NCBI GenBank assembly: GCA_014695175.1
Contig: JACJNV010000309.1
Span: 1 to 50,671, forward strand
Length of the DNA: 50,671 bases
Origin: Microcoleus sp. FACHB-DQ6
GTDB lineage: Bacteria > Cyanobacteriota > Cyanobacteriia > Cyanobacteriales > Microcoleaceae
Direction: 5' to 3'
Positions 43,722 to 50,671 of the stretch are shown in pieces. The notes beneath the pieces are model-generated. The model did not search any database and was not told the origin of the DNA. It worked only from the letters and a program-made list of their open reading frames with translations. The first letter of the stretch is position 1, and each line of letters opens with the position of its first letter. Position numbers and translations under genes: made by a program.

Positions 43722-44477
43722 CTACGGGTTAACTTCTAAGGTTCCAGTAGGAGCAAACACTACAGTAAACTTAGCGACTGGTGCTGCATTGTTGCTGCTA
43801 GTTTCGGGAGATTTGAGCAGATTTGGCAAAGGAGTTTCTTTCGTGTAATCCTTGGCTGGTTGATTGAGCGGCTCGAAATTGCCGATCGCCCCATCTTGAC
43901 TTGTACTGACTCGATAGACTAGATTTTGATTGAACGTAGGGCTAGTTTGTCAAGTCTGATTTATGCGATCGTAGACTTTCAGAGCTAACTCATCTAGTTT
44001 TACGCTATCCGTAATTTCTGCTGTCTGATTTGTTCCATCCACCGCCTGAACTTGCTGCTGGCCTGCTGATACAGGTACAGCTTGGACAGTCTTATCTGTA
44101 GGGCTACTCGCAATAGCCGTTTCAGTAGACGTATTAGTGAAAGGTACAACCTCTGGAGACTTGTCAGGCAGTTGTTTTTGGCTGTCAAGAGCTAAATAGG
44201 AATTATTTGCAGCCGGAAGCGCACTGCTACTGGCAATAGCTGCTTCCGCCAGCCCCTTAGCAACAGCATTAACAACAGCATTAGTTGGATTTCGTCCCTC
44301 AATTGTCAAAGAGTTGACGTGAAAACCGCGAAACTTTTCTTTTTGGCTAACGCGCCACATCGCGATGGAAAAAGTCATAAAGAAAAGACTCAAAACTCCG
44401 ACGCTAACCCAAACTATTTTGTGCATCTCCCTGGCTGGGAGCGGCTTATTTTTTGTATCCATCATCAAACCTGACAT
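43722..44477 (-). pseudogene. Membrane-anchored protein interrupted by an in-frame TGA
   Basis: The first part, ATG 44477 to TGA 43950-43952, gives 175 residues: a polar start (MSGLMMDTKNKPLPAREMHK), one membrane helix (IVWVSVGVLSLFFMTFSIAM), then a Ser/Thr/Ala-rich part ending VKLDELALKVYDRINQT. Without any shift the same frame continues after the TGA for 75 more codons to a TAG at 43722: QTSPTFNQNLVYRVSTSQDG, then PLNQPAKDYTKETPLPNLLK and KFTVVFAPTGTLEVNP. The continuation looks like an ordered domain, so the full protein was probably 251 residues with Trp (TGG) or another sense codon at the stop. Family unknown; periplasmic or thylakoid-facing location inferred. Confidence 0.75.
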
Positions 44478-44550
44478 TACTTACAGCACTTTCCGATGCT
44501 ATGAGGTAGAATTAAGAATTAAGGTGAAAAGCATCTGATAGTCAAAGCGT

Positions 44551-45009
44551 GGAAAATCCTATAGGGACAAGAGTAGGAGAGGAATCAAACCATTTTATCA
44601 AGAAGCAAGAGTCACAGCCAGTGGCGCAATTAGTCTGAAAAAAGTGCTGGCAGTAATGACCATGAAGGATTCAATGGATGGTGCGGCTTTTTCTGTATTT
44701 ATTGAGAAGTTTTTATGCCCTCAATTGTGGCTCTTGTGCGGCAGTAGTAATGGAGAATTTACCCGCCCCTCAACTCACCTCAATCAAGTCAATGATTGAA
44801 AAGGTAGGTGCAATGGTTATTTATTTATCCCCTTACTATCCTGATTTTAATCCTATTGAAATGTGGTGTTCGCAGCTTAATTTTTTTTGCGAATGTTCTC
44901 TCCCAAGACCTCAGAGATGATTTATCGGATCATAGCAGTTGCCCTTAATTTGATGAATCCTAACCATTTAAGACATTGGTTCACTCATTGCTGCTACTGT
45001 ACCTCATAG
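44551..45009 (+). pseudogene. IS630-family transposase remnant 2 (frameshifted)
   Basis: Frame 1 reads GAISLKKVLAVMTMKDSMDG then AAFSVFIEKFLCPQLW. After a shift a second frame gives CAAVVMENLPAPQLTSIKSM, then VGAMVIYLSPYYPDFNPIEM, and after another shift MFSPKTSEMIYRIIAVALNL and MNPNHLRHWFTHCCYCTS to a TAG at 45009. Together they rebuild the C-terminal DDE half of an IS630 transposase (VVMDNL has become VVMENL). The N-terminal half is missing. It is a different element from the 2416 remnant. Confidence 0.82.
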
Positions 45010-45507
45010 CATTGGGAAGCGCTGTATGAACTAGCAATAATTCGGACTTTTTAGTTTCTATAAACGCAATACTTTGGCTGTGACTAGCTATCTGCTAATG
45101 TCACTGTTGCGGTTGTCAAACACTTAATTATATTTTTTAACAGTAAAAATGAAACCAATGAGAGAGTTTCAGTGTATTCTTTATATTTTTTTAATATTCT
45201 TGTTTGAGCTTGACGGTGAATACAATTTGGGAGTTGAATCTGTAAACAAATATTGATAATTTTTATCAAAAAGCTTCAAGGTGAGGGTGGTCGGTAAAAT
45301 ATCCGAATAATTCTTCAGGATTATTTAATGTAAAATTTCTCATCCTCGAAATTCTGCCCATGAGGCGCTAATCTATATCGAATAAGCGATCGCCCGCCGC
45401 CAATCCCCCGATCGCTCGATCGCATTAATGCCCCCAGAGGGGGTTTTAAATCTTTGTAAAAAATAGTTGACTAAAGAGTTGGAACTTCTCTCGTTTGGGA
45501 TAGATCG
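45010..45507. promoter_or_regulatory. Upstream region of the nickel/cobalt transporter
   Basis: About 500 bases with no gene. A short hairpin CCCCCAGAGGGGG (45431-45443) followed by TTTTAAATCTTT looks like a terminator or attenuator 65 bases before the cbiM start. No B12-box or other known riboswitch core could be recognised. Confidence 0.5.
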
Positions 45508-46437
45508 ATGCACATACCTGATGGTTTCCTTTCACCGCCAGTAGCCGTTGCCACCGCCATAGCAAGTGCAGCAGCAATCGCAGTTGCCCTAAATCGAACC
45601 CGCGCCAGTCTTGGACTTCGACAAGCCCCAATCATGGGCTTAACTACAGCTTTCGTATTTGCAGCCCAGATGATCAACTTTCCCGTAGCCGGCGGCACCA
45701 GCGGCCACTTGTTGGGAGGAGCGCTCGCATCCGTCGTTTTGGGGAACCCTTGGGCGGCAACTTTAGCGATGAGCACAGTTTTTATAATTCAGAGCGTCTT
45801 GTTTGCCGATGGGGGCATCACCGCCTTGGGAGCCAATATTTTTAACATGGGGCTAGTTGGCATTTGGGTTGGCTGGTGGCTGTTGCAGCCATTGCAGCGA
45901 CTGTTGGGAGGTTCCAGAAACCGTTTGCCGCTAGCTGCGGGGATTGCAGCCGCCCTCAGCGTCGTGGCTGCTTCGATTTGTGTGGCGATCCAATTGGCAA
46001 TTTCTGGAACAGTAGGGCTCAATATCGCATTGCCAGCAATGGTAGGCGTACATATTTTAATTGGGATTGGCGAAGGGGTAATTACAGCCGGCGTTTTAAC
46101 TTATCTCGTCAAAGTGCGGCCGGATTTACTGCCGGGACAACAGCCACAATTGCAGAAATGGGTAGTGCCAGTAATCGGAGTGTTATTAATTTCGGGGGTG
46201 CTTTCGCTGTTCGCTTCAAGTTGGCCTGACGGGTTAGAAGCGGTAGCCGAAAAATACGGCTTTAAAGATAAAGAAGCTGTGGCGATCGAAAATCCTACTC
46301 CTTTAGCCGATTACACAGTTAAAGGATTAGAAGAACAGCCTATTGGTACTAGCATTGCTGGACTTTTAGGGTCGGCCTTCAGCTTCGGCGCGGCCTTTGG
46401 TATTGCTCAGTTGGTGGTAAAACCTAAAGATGTCTAA
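45508..46437 (+). CDS. cbiM: Nickel/cobalt ECF transporter subunit CbiM with fused PDGLE (CbiN-like) domain
   Basis: The mature-like N-terminus MHIPDGFLSPPVAVATAIAS has the invariant His2 whose side chain and N-terminal amine bind Ni2+ or Co2+. CbiM helices fill residues 1-205 (APIMGLTTAFVFAAQMINFP; FADGGITALGANIFNMGLVG; PAMVGVHILIGIGEGVITAG). A CbiN-type PDGLE segment follows (ASSWPDGLEAVAEKYGFKDK), then a last helix. In NikMN-type proteins this fusion is typical of nickel transporters, so nickel is favoured, but selectivity cannot be fixed from sequence. The next gene overlaps by 8 bases. Nickel would serve hydrogenase or urease. Confidence 0.93.
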   Translation: MHIPDGFLSPPVAVATAIASAAAIAVALNRTRASLGLRQAPIMGLTTAFVFAAQMINFPVAGGTSGHLLGGALASVVLGNPWAATLAMSTVFIIQSVLFADGGITALGANIFNMGLVGIWVGWWLLQPLQRLLGGSRNRLPLAAGIAAALSVVAASICVAIQLAISGTVGLNIALPAMVGVHILIGIGEGVITAGVLTYLVKVRPDLLPGQQPQLQKWVVPVIGVLLISGVLSLFASSWPDGLEAVAEKYGFKDKEAVAIENPTPLADYTVKGLEEQPIGTSIAGLLGSAFSFGAAFGIAQLVVKPKDV

Positions 46438-47107
46438 ACTCTCCATACCTTTTCGATTGCGAATGTCTCTCACAATTGTGATTGGCATGGGTTTTCTGAA
46501 GACAGGCGCTTGGCTGTGGCTGGGAATTTATGGGGCGATCGCACTTTTTTGGTCATTTTGGCTGAGGGCGCCGGTGCGAACCCTAGCGCAACTGTTGGGA
46601 GCAGAATTGCTTTTTCTCTCATTATTAGTCCTGCCCCAAGGTTGGGAACGCGCCAGTTTTCTGTTGCTGCGTTCCCTAATTTGCCTGCTAATTATGAACA
46701 GCTTCCTGCTAACTTTGCCACCCCACAGTTTCGGAATCGCCCTCAAAGGATTACCCCTACCAGCAGGTTTGCAAGAGATTGTACTTTTAACGGGACAATA
46801 CTTAGAAATCCTGCTGGCAGAAGTCAACCGCATGAAAATATCCGCCCAACTCCGAGGCTTGTCCGGCGCCGGAGGATGGCTGCGTTACGCCAGTGCTTCC
46901 ATGATCGGATCACTTTATTTGCGAAGTCTCGATCGGGCAGAAAGAGTACACGCAGCCATGCTAATTCGGGGATATAAAGGAAGTTTGCCCGCCGACTCGA
47001 AATCGACACCAAAAGAGCGACTCTGGCTGACAATAACAATTTTAATAGTAGCCGGATTAACAACAGCTTCTTACGGTAATTGGGAATGGGTAATGGGGAA
47101 GGGGTAA
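46430..47107 (+). CDS. cbiQ: ECF transporter transmembrane (T) subunit CbiQ
   Basis: A 225-residue protein with about six helices and the coupling segment KISAQLRGLSGAGGWLRYAS. The second coupling helix RAERVHAAMLIRGYKGSLPA contains the Ala-x-x-x-Arg-Gly pattern by which T subunits contact the ATPase. The start overlaps cbiM by 8 bases (ATGTCTAAACT), indicating translational coupling. Slightly shorter than the family norm of about 225-260. It works with CbiM and the ATPase encoded downstream. Confidence 0.93.
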   Translation: MSKLSIPFRLRMSLTIVIGMGFLKTGAWLWLGIYGAIALFWSFWLRAPVRTLAQLLGAELLFLSLLVLPQGWERASFLLLRSLICLLIMNSFLLTLPPHSFGIALKGLPLPAGLQEIVLLTGQYLEILLAEVNRMKISAQLRGLSGAGGWLRYASASMIGSLYLRSLDRAERVHAAMLIRGYKGSLPADSKSTPKERLWLTITILIVAGLTTASYGNWEWVMGKG

Positions 47108-47274
47108 TTAACTGGTTCCCAAGCTCTGCCTGGGAACCGATGTCCAGAGGCTCTGCCTCGCTTCTTGCGGAGGGAAATTGGAGGCAGAGCCTCCCGAGCT
47201 GCTTTTCCAGGTAAAGCCTGAGAACGAGTAGAAATTATTCAATCTAAAATCTAAAATCTAAAATCTAAAATCGG
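47108..47274. repeat. Repeat-rich gap between cbiQ and cbiO
   Basis: GGTTCCCAAGCTCTGCCTGG, GAGGCTCTGCCTCG and GGAGGCAGAGCCTCC form several overlapping hairpins of the dispersed class also seen at 17592. They are followed by four AATCTAA heptamers (about 47241-47272) right up to the cbiO start. Such a gap inside an operon is unusual and could reduce cbiO expression. Confidence 0.75.
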
Positions 47275-48009
47275 ATGACTAATCTCAAATCCGCGCCAAC
47301 AATCGAAGTGCAAGACTTAGTATTTGGCTATCCCGAGCAAAAGCCAGTATTGCGGGGAATTTCTTTTACTTTGCACCCCGGAGAAAGAGTGGCTCTACTC
47401 GGCTTGACAGGTGCTGGTAAAAGCACTTTGCTTGAAAACTTGATCGGATTAAAAATGCCTCAATCCGGCGAGATTAGAGTGCAGGGAAAAAAGCTGGAAG
47501 AGGCGACTTTATCGCAGGCGCGCAGGCAGATTGGATTTTGCTTTCAAGACGCTAACGACCAGCTATTTATGCCGACTATTTTGGAGGATGTAACGTTCGG
47601 GCCGCGCAATTACGGAGTGCCGCCGGGAGTGGCGCGCGATCGAGCTTTATCGCTATTAGACGAATTCGGTTTAGTAGAATTTGCCAACCGTTCGGCCCAC
47701 GAACTTTCGGGAGGCCAAAGAAGATTAGCAGCATTGGCAGCAATTTTAGCATTAGAGCCGGCAATTTTAATCTTAGACGAGCCGACTAACGGGCTCGATC
47801 CCTCGTGGCGGCGTCACTTGGCTAAGGTTTTGTCACAATTGCCGATCGAGGTAATTTTGATCGCGTCCCACAATTTGAATTGGATCGGGAAAACGACTCA
47901 AAGGGCGTTAGTTTTGGCTGATGGGCAGATTCAGGTCGATCGGCAAACTGAAGATTTGCTGAAAGATAAATCGACTCTTGAATATTACAATTTGCCGCCC
48001 GATTGGTAA
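47275..48009 (+). CDS. cbiO: ECF transporter ATP-binding subunit CbiO
   Basis: A 244-residue ABC ATPase energising the Ni/Co transporter. Walker A GLTGAGKST, the Q-loop in IGFCFQDANDQLFMPTILED, signature LSGGQRRLAALAA, Walker B AILILDEPTNGLDPSWRRHL, and the switch His in ASHNLNWIGKTTQRALV are all present. The DANDQLF after the Q-loop is typical of ECF energy-coupling ATPases. The ATG at 47275 follows directly on the repeats, with no good Shine-Dalgarno, so expression may rely on a weak site. It completes the transporter set cbiM-cbiQ-cbiO. Confidence 0.95.
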   Translation: MTNLKSAPTIEVQDLVFGYPEQKPVLRGISFTLHPGERVALLGLTGAGKSTLLENLIGLKMPQSGEIRVQGKKLEEATLSQARRQIGFCFQDANDQLFMPTILEDVTFGPRNYGVPPGVARDRALSLLDEFGLVEFANRSAHELSGGQRRLAALAAILALEPAILILDEPTNGLDPSWRRHLAKVLSQLPIEVILIASHNLNWIGKTTQRALVLADGQIQVDRQTEDLLKDKSTLEYYNLPPDW

Positions 48010-48070
48010 TTAGTCATTAGTCATTAGTCCAGTTTGTACGGTGTGCTGTAAGCACAGGTTGAGTTTGTAG

Positions 48071-48173
48071 CAATACGGTTGACTTAACGCTTTTTGACGA
48101 ATTTCACATCGCGATTTTATAGGCAATACAGGCATTTTTCCCAAATCCGATTGTTCTTAAGTCAACTGTATTG
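48071..48173. mobile_element. MITE-like element, copy 1
   Basis: A 103-bp element with terminal inverted repeats CAATACGGTTGACTTAA and TTAAGTCAACTGTATTG (one mismatch). The centre (CGCTTTTTGACGAATTTC, TTTTATAGGCAATACAGGCA) is shared with copy 2 at 48300-48399. It is non-coding. Confidence 0.85.
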
Positions 48174-48212
48174 GAGTTTGTCGGACACTCCATACCCTAC
48201 AAACTCAACTTG

Positions 48213-48229
48213 CTTCTTCCTTCTTCCTT
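48213..48229 (+). repeat. 17-bp direct repeat, left
   Basis: CTTCTTCCTTCTTCCTT; the identical sequence occurs at 49006-49022 in the same orientation, flanking the arr gene and the second MITE-like copy. Confidence 0.7.
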
Positions 48230-48299
48230 TTTTTTAGCCGCTCGGGAAGCCTTTATAGCCAGGGAGAACGCATCTTATTGAACGCTGTTCATAAGTCAC

Positions 48300-48399
48300 T
48301 ACGGTTAACTTAACGCTTTTTGACGAATGTAATCTCAGCATTTTATAGGCAATACAGGCATTTCTTGAAAGTCAGATTGTTTTTAAGTCAACCGTATTG
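48300..48399. mobile_element. MITE-like element, copy 2
   Basis: A 100-bp copy with arms TACGGTTAACTTAA and TTAAGTCAACCGTATTG. The shared core GCTTTTTGACGAAT and TTTTATAGGCAATACAGGCA is the same as in copy 1, with internal differences. Same orientation as copy 1. It lies 125 bases before arr. Confidence 0.85.
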
Positions 48400-48524
48400 C
48401 AATATACCATATTTTGTTAACATGAAATTTAGATGCGTTCGCCCTAGTCTCAGGCCAACCTACTCCCTGTCGAGACCGGCGCGAGATTTGCGAGCGGAGG
48501 ACAAACAGTATCAGGAGCGAGCCG

Positions 48525-48941
48525 ATGACAGCCACTGACGATATGATTCCGCAGCAGTTCTACCATGGCACACGGGCTGACCTGAAGCCGGGAGACCTAA
48601 TCGTGCCCGGCTACAACTCTAACTACGGTAAGAGAAATAAGGCAGTCTACGTCTATCTGACGGCCACCTTGGATGCGGCTACTTGGGGGGCCGAGCTGGC
48701 CCTCGGCGAAGGACCCGGCAGAATCTACATGGTGGAACCGACCGGCCCGATTATGGATGACCCCAATCTGACGGACAAGAAATACCCGGGTAATCCAACG
48801 AAGTCATACCGATCCCGGGAGCCGCTGCGCGTCACGGGCGAGGTCACGGATTGGCAGGGGCACTCCCCCGAAGCGCTCAAGGCCATGAAGGACCACATTG
48901 AGCGACTTAGGCAACTTGGTATTGAGGCAATTGAGGACTGA
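48525..48941 (+). CDS. arr: Rifampin ADP-ribosyltransferase (Arr family)
   Basis: A 138-residue protein matching Arr: QQFYHGTRADLKPGDLIVPG (about 10-29), the KAVYVYLTATLDAATWGAEL segment, GPGRIYMVEPTGPIMDDPNL, the signature KKYPGNPTKSYRSREPLRV, and the C-terminal LRQLGIEAIED. Arr transfers ADP-ribose from NAD+ to rifamycins, inactivating them. All core motifs appear intact. The Shine-Dalgarno AGGAG (48513-48517) supports the ATG at 48525. GC content of this gene and its short leader (from about 48430) is clearly higher than that of the surroundings, and it lies next to MITE-like copies and between direct repeats, so recent horizontal transfer is likely. Confidence 0.93.
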   Translation: MTATDDMIPQQFYHGTRADLKPGDLIVPGYNSNYGKRNKAVYVYLTATLDAATWGAELALGEGPGRIYMVEPTGPIMDDPNLTDKKYPGNPTKSYRSREPLRVTGEVTDWQGHSPEALKAMKDHIERLRQLGIEAIED

Positions 48942-49005
48942 GTTACTCCCGGCATCCTCGGGCAGTCGATGATGCGCTCGCCCTTCCTTTCCCTTCCTTT
49001 ATAGC

Positions 49006-49022
49006 CTTCTTCCTTCTTCCTT
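49006..49022 (+). repeat. 17-bp direct repeat, right
   Basis: Same CTTCTTCCTTCTTCCTT as at 48213-48229; may be a low-complexity coincidence or a duplicated target. Confidence 0.6.
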
Positions 49023-49037
49023 CTGCTATGGCTGTAA

Positions 49038-50042
49038 TTAAAGCTCGAATTTGCGAACAGTCTCGTTGTACAGATGAATAGCTAAATCACGAAGAATTTG
49101 TTCATTTTGAAAATCACTTCCTAACTTCTGTTTCGCCGTTTGAACACAGATTTTCATCAACTCGGACGAACTTTCGATGTGAAGTGCGATCGCCCTTTGT
49201 TTTTGGTCAAACCCTACCTCGATTTCCGCCAGCCTTTTGACCGATTGACAATTCGCAGATTGCTCTAAATTTGCAGCCATTCTTTCCTGCTTTCTCTTTT
49301 GCACTTCCTCGGAAAAACCCGCAGCAATTATCCCCGCAGGTAACGCAAAAATTCCAATTCCCAATAATGCTAATATTGCTCCTAAAAATCTGCCTAAAGG
49401 AGTGATTGGATAAATATCGCCGTAACCAACAGTAGTTAATGTCACAACTCCCCACCACATTGCATCGGGGATGCTCCCAAAAGCTTTTGGATGCGCCTCG
49501 TGTTCCACAAAATACATGATGCTAGAGGCAAATATTAACAGAATAAAAACTGCAAATGCAGTGGCAATTAACTCCTCTTTTTTAGCGAACAATACTGCTC
49601 CCAGAGTTCGGACTGACTCTGAATAACGGCTCATTTTTAGCAAGCGCAACAAGCGCAGGAGTCGAATTAAATTAACGAAGTTTAAACTCGGAAATAATAG
49701 CAAGGAGTAAAAAGGTAAGATTGAAATTAAATCTATCAGACTTAGCGGGGTAAGAGCATATCTCAATCTGCCCCAAAGCGGGTGGGTGTATCTGCAATCG
49801 ACTGTACATACCCACACCCTCAAAAGATATTCTATTGTAAATACTAAGGACGAAACTATTTCGATGTTGTCCAAAATCGCTTGGTGTTCTTGCGCCAAGG
49901 TGGGCGAAGTAGAAGCAATAAAAGCTGCGACGTTTATCAAAATCAAACTTGTAATAACAATGTCATCGGCTAAACTGTATAAATTGCGACTTTCTGAGGT
50001 TTCTAAAATTTCATGAATTATAGTTTTGAGTTGTTTACGCAT
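49038..50042 (-). CDS. Voltage-gated potassium-type ion channel, 334 aa
   Basis: The Shine-Dalgarno AGGAGG (50050-50055 on the minus strand) fixes the ATG at 50042; 11 more codons are open upstream. Six membrane helices S1-S6 lie in residues 28-250. S4 carries basic residues at every third position (FVNLIRLLRLLRLLKMSRYS). The pore loop has the K+-selectivity filter MWWGVVTLTTVGYGDIYPIT. S6 is LGAILALLGIGIFALPAGII. The C-terminal cytoplasmic tail (about 265-334) is helical (QKRKQERMAANLEQSANCQS) without a recognisable nucleotide-binding domain. KvLm/KvAP-like prokaryotic Kv channels have this build. Monocistronic, facing the arr gene. Role in cyanobacteria: membrane potential or K+ homeostasis (inferred). 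Confidence 0.93.
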   Translation of the reverse strand: MRKQLKTIIHEILETSESRNLYSLADDIVITSLILINVAAFIASTSPTLAQEHQAILDNIEIVSSLVFTIEYLLRVWVCTVDCRYTHPLWGRLRYALTPLSLIDLISILPFYSLLLFPSLNFVNLIRLLRLLRLLKMSRYSESVRTLGAVLFAKKEELIATAFAVFILLIFASSIMYFVEHEAHPKAFGSIPDAMWWGVVTLTTVGYGDIYPITPLGRFLGAILALLGIGIFALPAGIIAAGFSEEVQKRKQERMAANLEQSANCQSVKRLAEIEVGFDQKQRAIALHIESSSELMKICVQTAKQKLGSDFQNEQILRDLAIHLYNETVRKFEL

Positions 50043-50286
50043 CGGATATCCTCCTAAAAAATTAGCAATTAACATCGCGCTTTACTACAGTCTAAGCAAT
50101 TAGATAAAAAAAAATTAAGCAGGACTTGCCCTAGGGCTAAAAATTTGGTGTCTTCAGAAATGCCATCGTTGCGAAACTCAATATTTCTCATGGAAAGTGG
50201 GTTGTTTGGGGCAACGGCGCTCTAGTAAAATTTAGAGTTAATCTGGAAAGAATTCCCAACTATTACTGGATTTGCAGGCAAAAATC

Positions 50287-50571
50287 ATGAAGGTAGCCGT
50301 ATTTAATACCAAATCCTACGATCGCACTTTTCTGACAGCAGCCAATGTCGGCGGTAAACACGAGTTGGTTTTTTTTGAACCGCATCTGACCCTGGAAACC
50401 AGCGTTTTGGCTGCTGGATTTCCGGCAGTCTGCGCGTTCGTTAACGACTGCTTGGACGCGAAAACGCTCGGGGCGATCGCCGAAAAAGGCGTCCGCTTGC
50501 TCGCCCTGAGATCGGCCGGATTCAATCACGTCGATTTAGCAGCAGCGAAGGATTTAGATAGGGTTTGCTGA
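50287..50571 (+). pseudogene. D-lactate dehydrogenase (2-hydroxyacid dehydrogenase), 5' fragment
   Basis: The frame from ATG 50287 reads MKVAVFNTKSYDRTFLTAAN, then ELVFFEPHLTLETSVLAAG and KTLGAIAEKGVRLLALRSAG followed by FNHVDLAAAKDLDRVC. This is the start of the catalytic domain of cyanobacterial D-lactate dehydrogenase, including the LRSAGFNHVD substrate motif. The family continues with about 230 more residues containing the NAD-binding domain. Here it stops at TGA 50569-50571 right after AAAGDL-like AAAKDL, where the next sequence (GGTTTGCTGAATAA from 50560) resembles the tip of an insertion sequence. So the gene appears cut by an element whose body lies beyond the window. Confidence 0.75.
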
Positions 50572-50671
50572 ATAATCGATCGCAAACTAAGAACAGGAGC
50601 GATCTATATATTCAAACAGAGTTAAATATAAGTTTTTTCTGTATCGAGTCCCCCCATTTATAAGTGGGGAT

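Noticed and set aside
45280-45507. A cobalamin or nickel-cobalt riboswitch upstream of cbiM.
   Set aside because: No B12-box or conserved core could be recognised by eye; only a short hairpin is present.

Overview
The window is chromosomal DNA from a cyanobacterium, most likely a filamentous Oscillatoriales-type organism (Microcoleus/Oscillatoria-like; the genus is inference). The evidence is: frequent HIP1 octamers (GCGATCGC), the OmpR-type regulator RpaB, the ferredoxin-thioredoxin reductase catalytic chain, remains of a chlorophyll-binding IsiA/CP43'-PsaL fusion, cyanobacterial pentapeptide, DUF1997, DUF309 and DUF2079 proteins, and many short tandem heptamer repeats of the kind common in filamentous cyanobacteria.

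Layout. 1-6.1 kb is accessory DNA: the start of a TPR gene, an RTX calcium-binding protein, an IS630 remnant, two small membrane-protein genes too short for routine ORF lists, two members of a small paralogous family and four copies of a dispersed repeat. 6.1-16.3 kb is mostly housekeeping: a pentapeptide protein, a phosphoribosyltransferase, dxr (MEP isoprenoid pathway), a tandem pair of DUF2079 membrane proteins, an orphan Cas6 with a helix-turn-helix tail, ftrC and DUF309. An lptA-lptB-lptF/G set (14.9-17.5 kb) serves LPS export. 17.8-19 kb carries a HigB/HigA-like toxin-antitoxin pair. 19.2-25.4 kb holds a proline-rich membrane-anchored protein, pgl, and a run of three FHA proteins plus a PRC-barrel protein. 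25.5-29.7 kb holds DUF1997, pheA, a second pentapeptide protein, a coiled-coil protein and a LON-domain protein.

30.1-35.4 kb is the str operon on the minus strand (rpsL-rpsG-fusA-tuf-rpsJ). 35.8-37.9 kb has the third small paralogue, an HD-domain protein and a Fur-family regulator. A TnpB element with a frameshifted companion gene (38.2-39.6 kb) lies beside a decayed isiA-psaL fusion, followed by rpaB, an Ftr1-type iron permease and a ferritin-like protein, so this part has an iron theme. A conserved-looking gene broken by an in-frame TGA and a second IS630 remnant follow. The 45.5-48 kb segment is a nickel/cobalt ECF transporter (CbiM with PDGLE domain, CbiQ, CbiO). The right end has two copies of a MITE-like element, an apparently acquired rifampin ADP-ribosyltransferase (arr), a voltage-gated ion channel, and the first quarter to third of a D-lactate dehydrogenase gene cut off by what looks like an IS end at the window edge.

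The most unusual points are the Cas6-HTH protein without a CRISPR array, the IsiA-PsaL remnant, the TnpB element with its broken companion, the three-member small-protein family associated with a repeat, the in-frame stop at 43950, and arr between direct repeats. No CRISPR array, rRNA or complete tRNA was seen. All family assignments come from reading motifs by eye; no database search was run.
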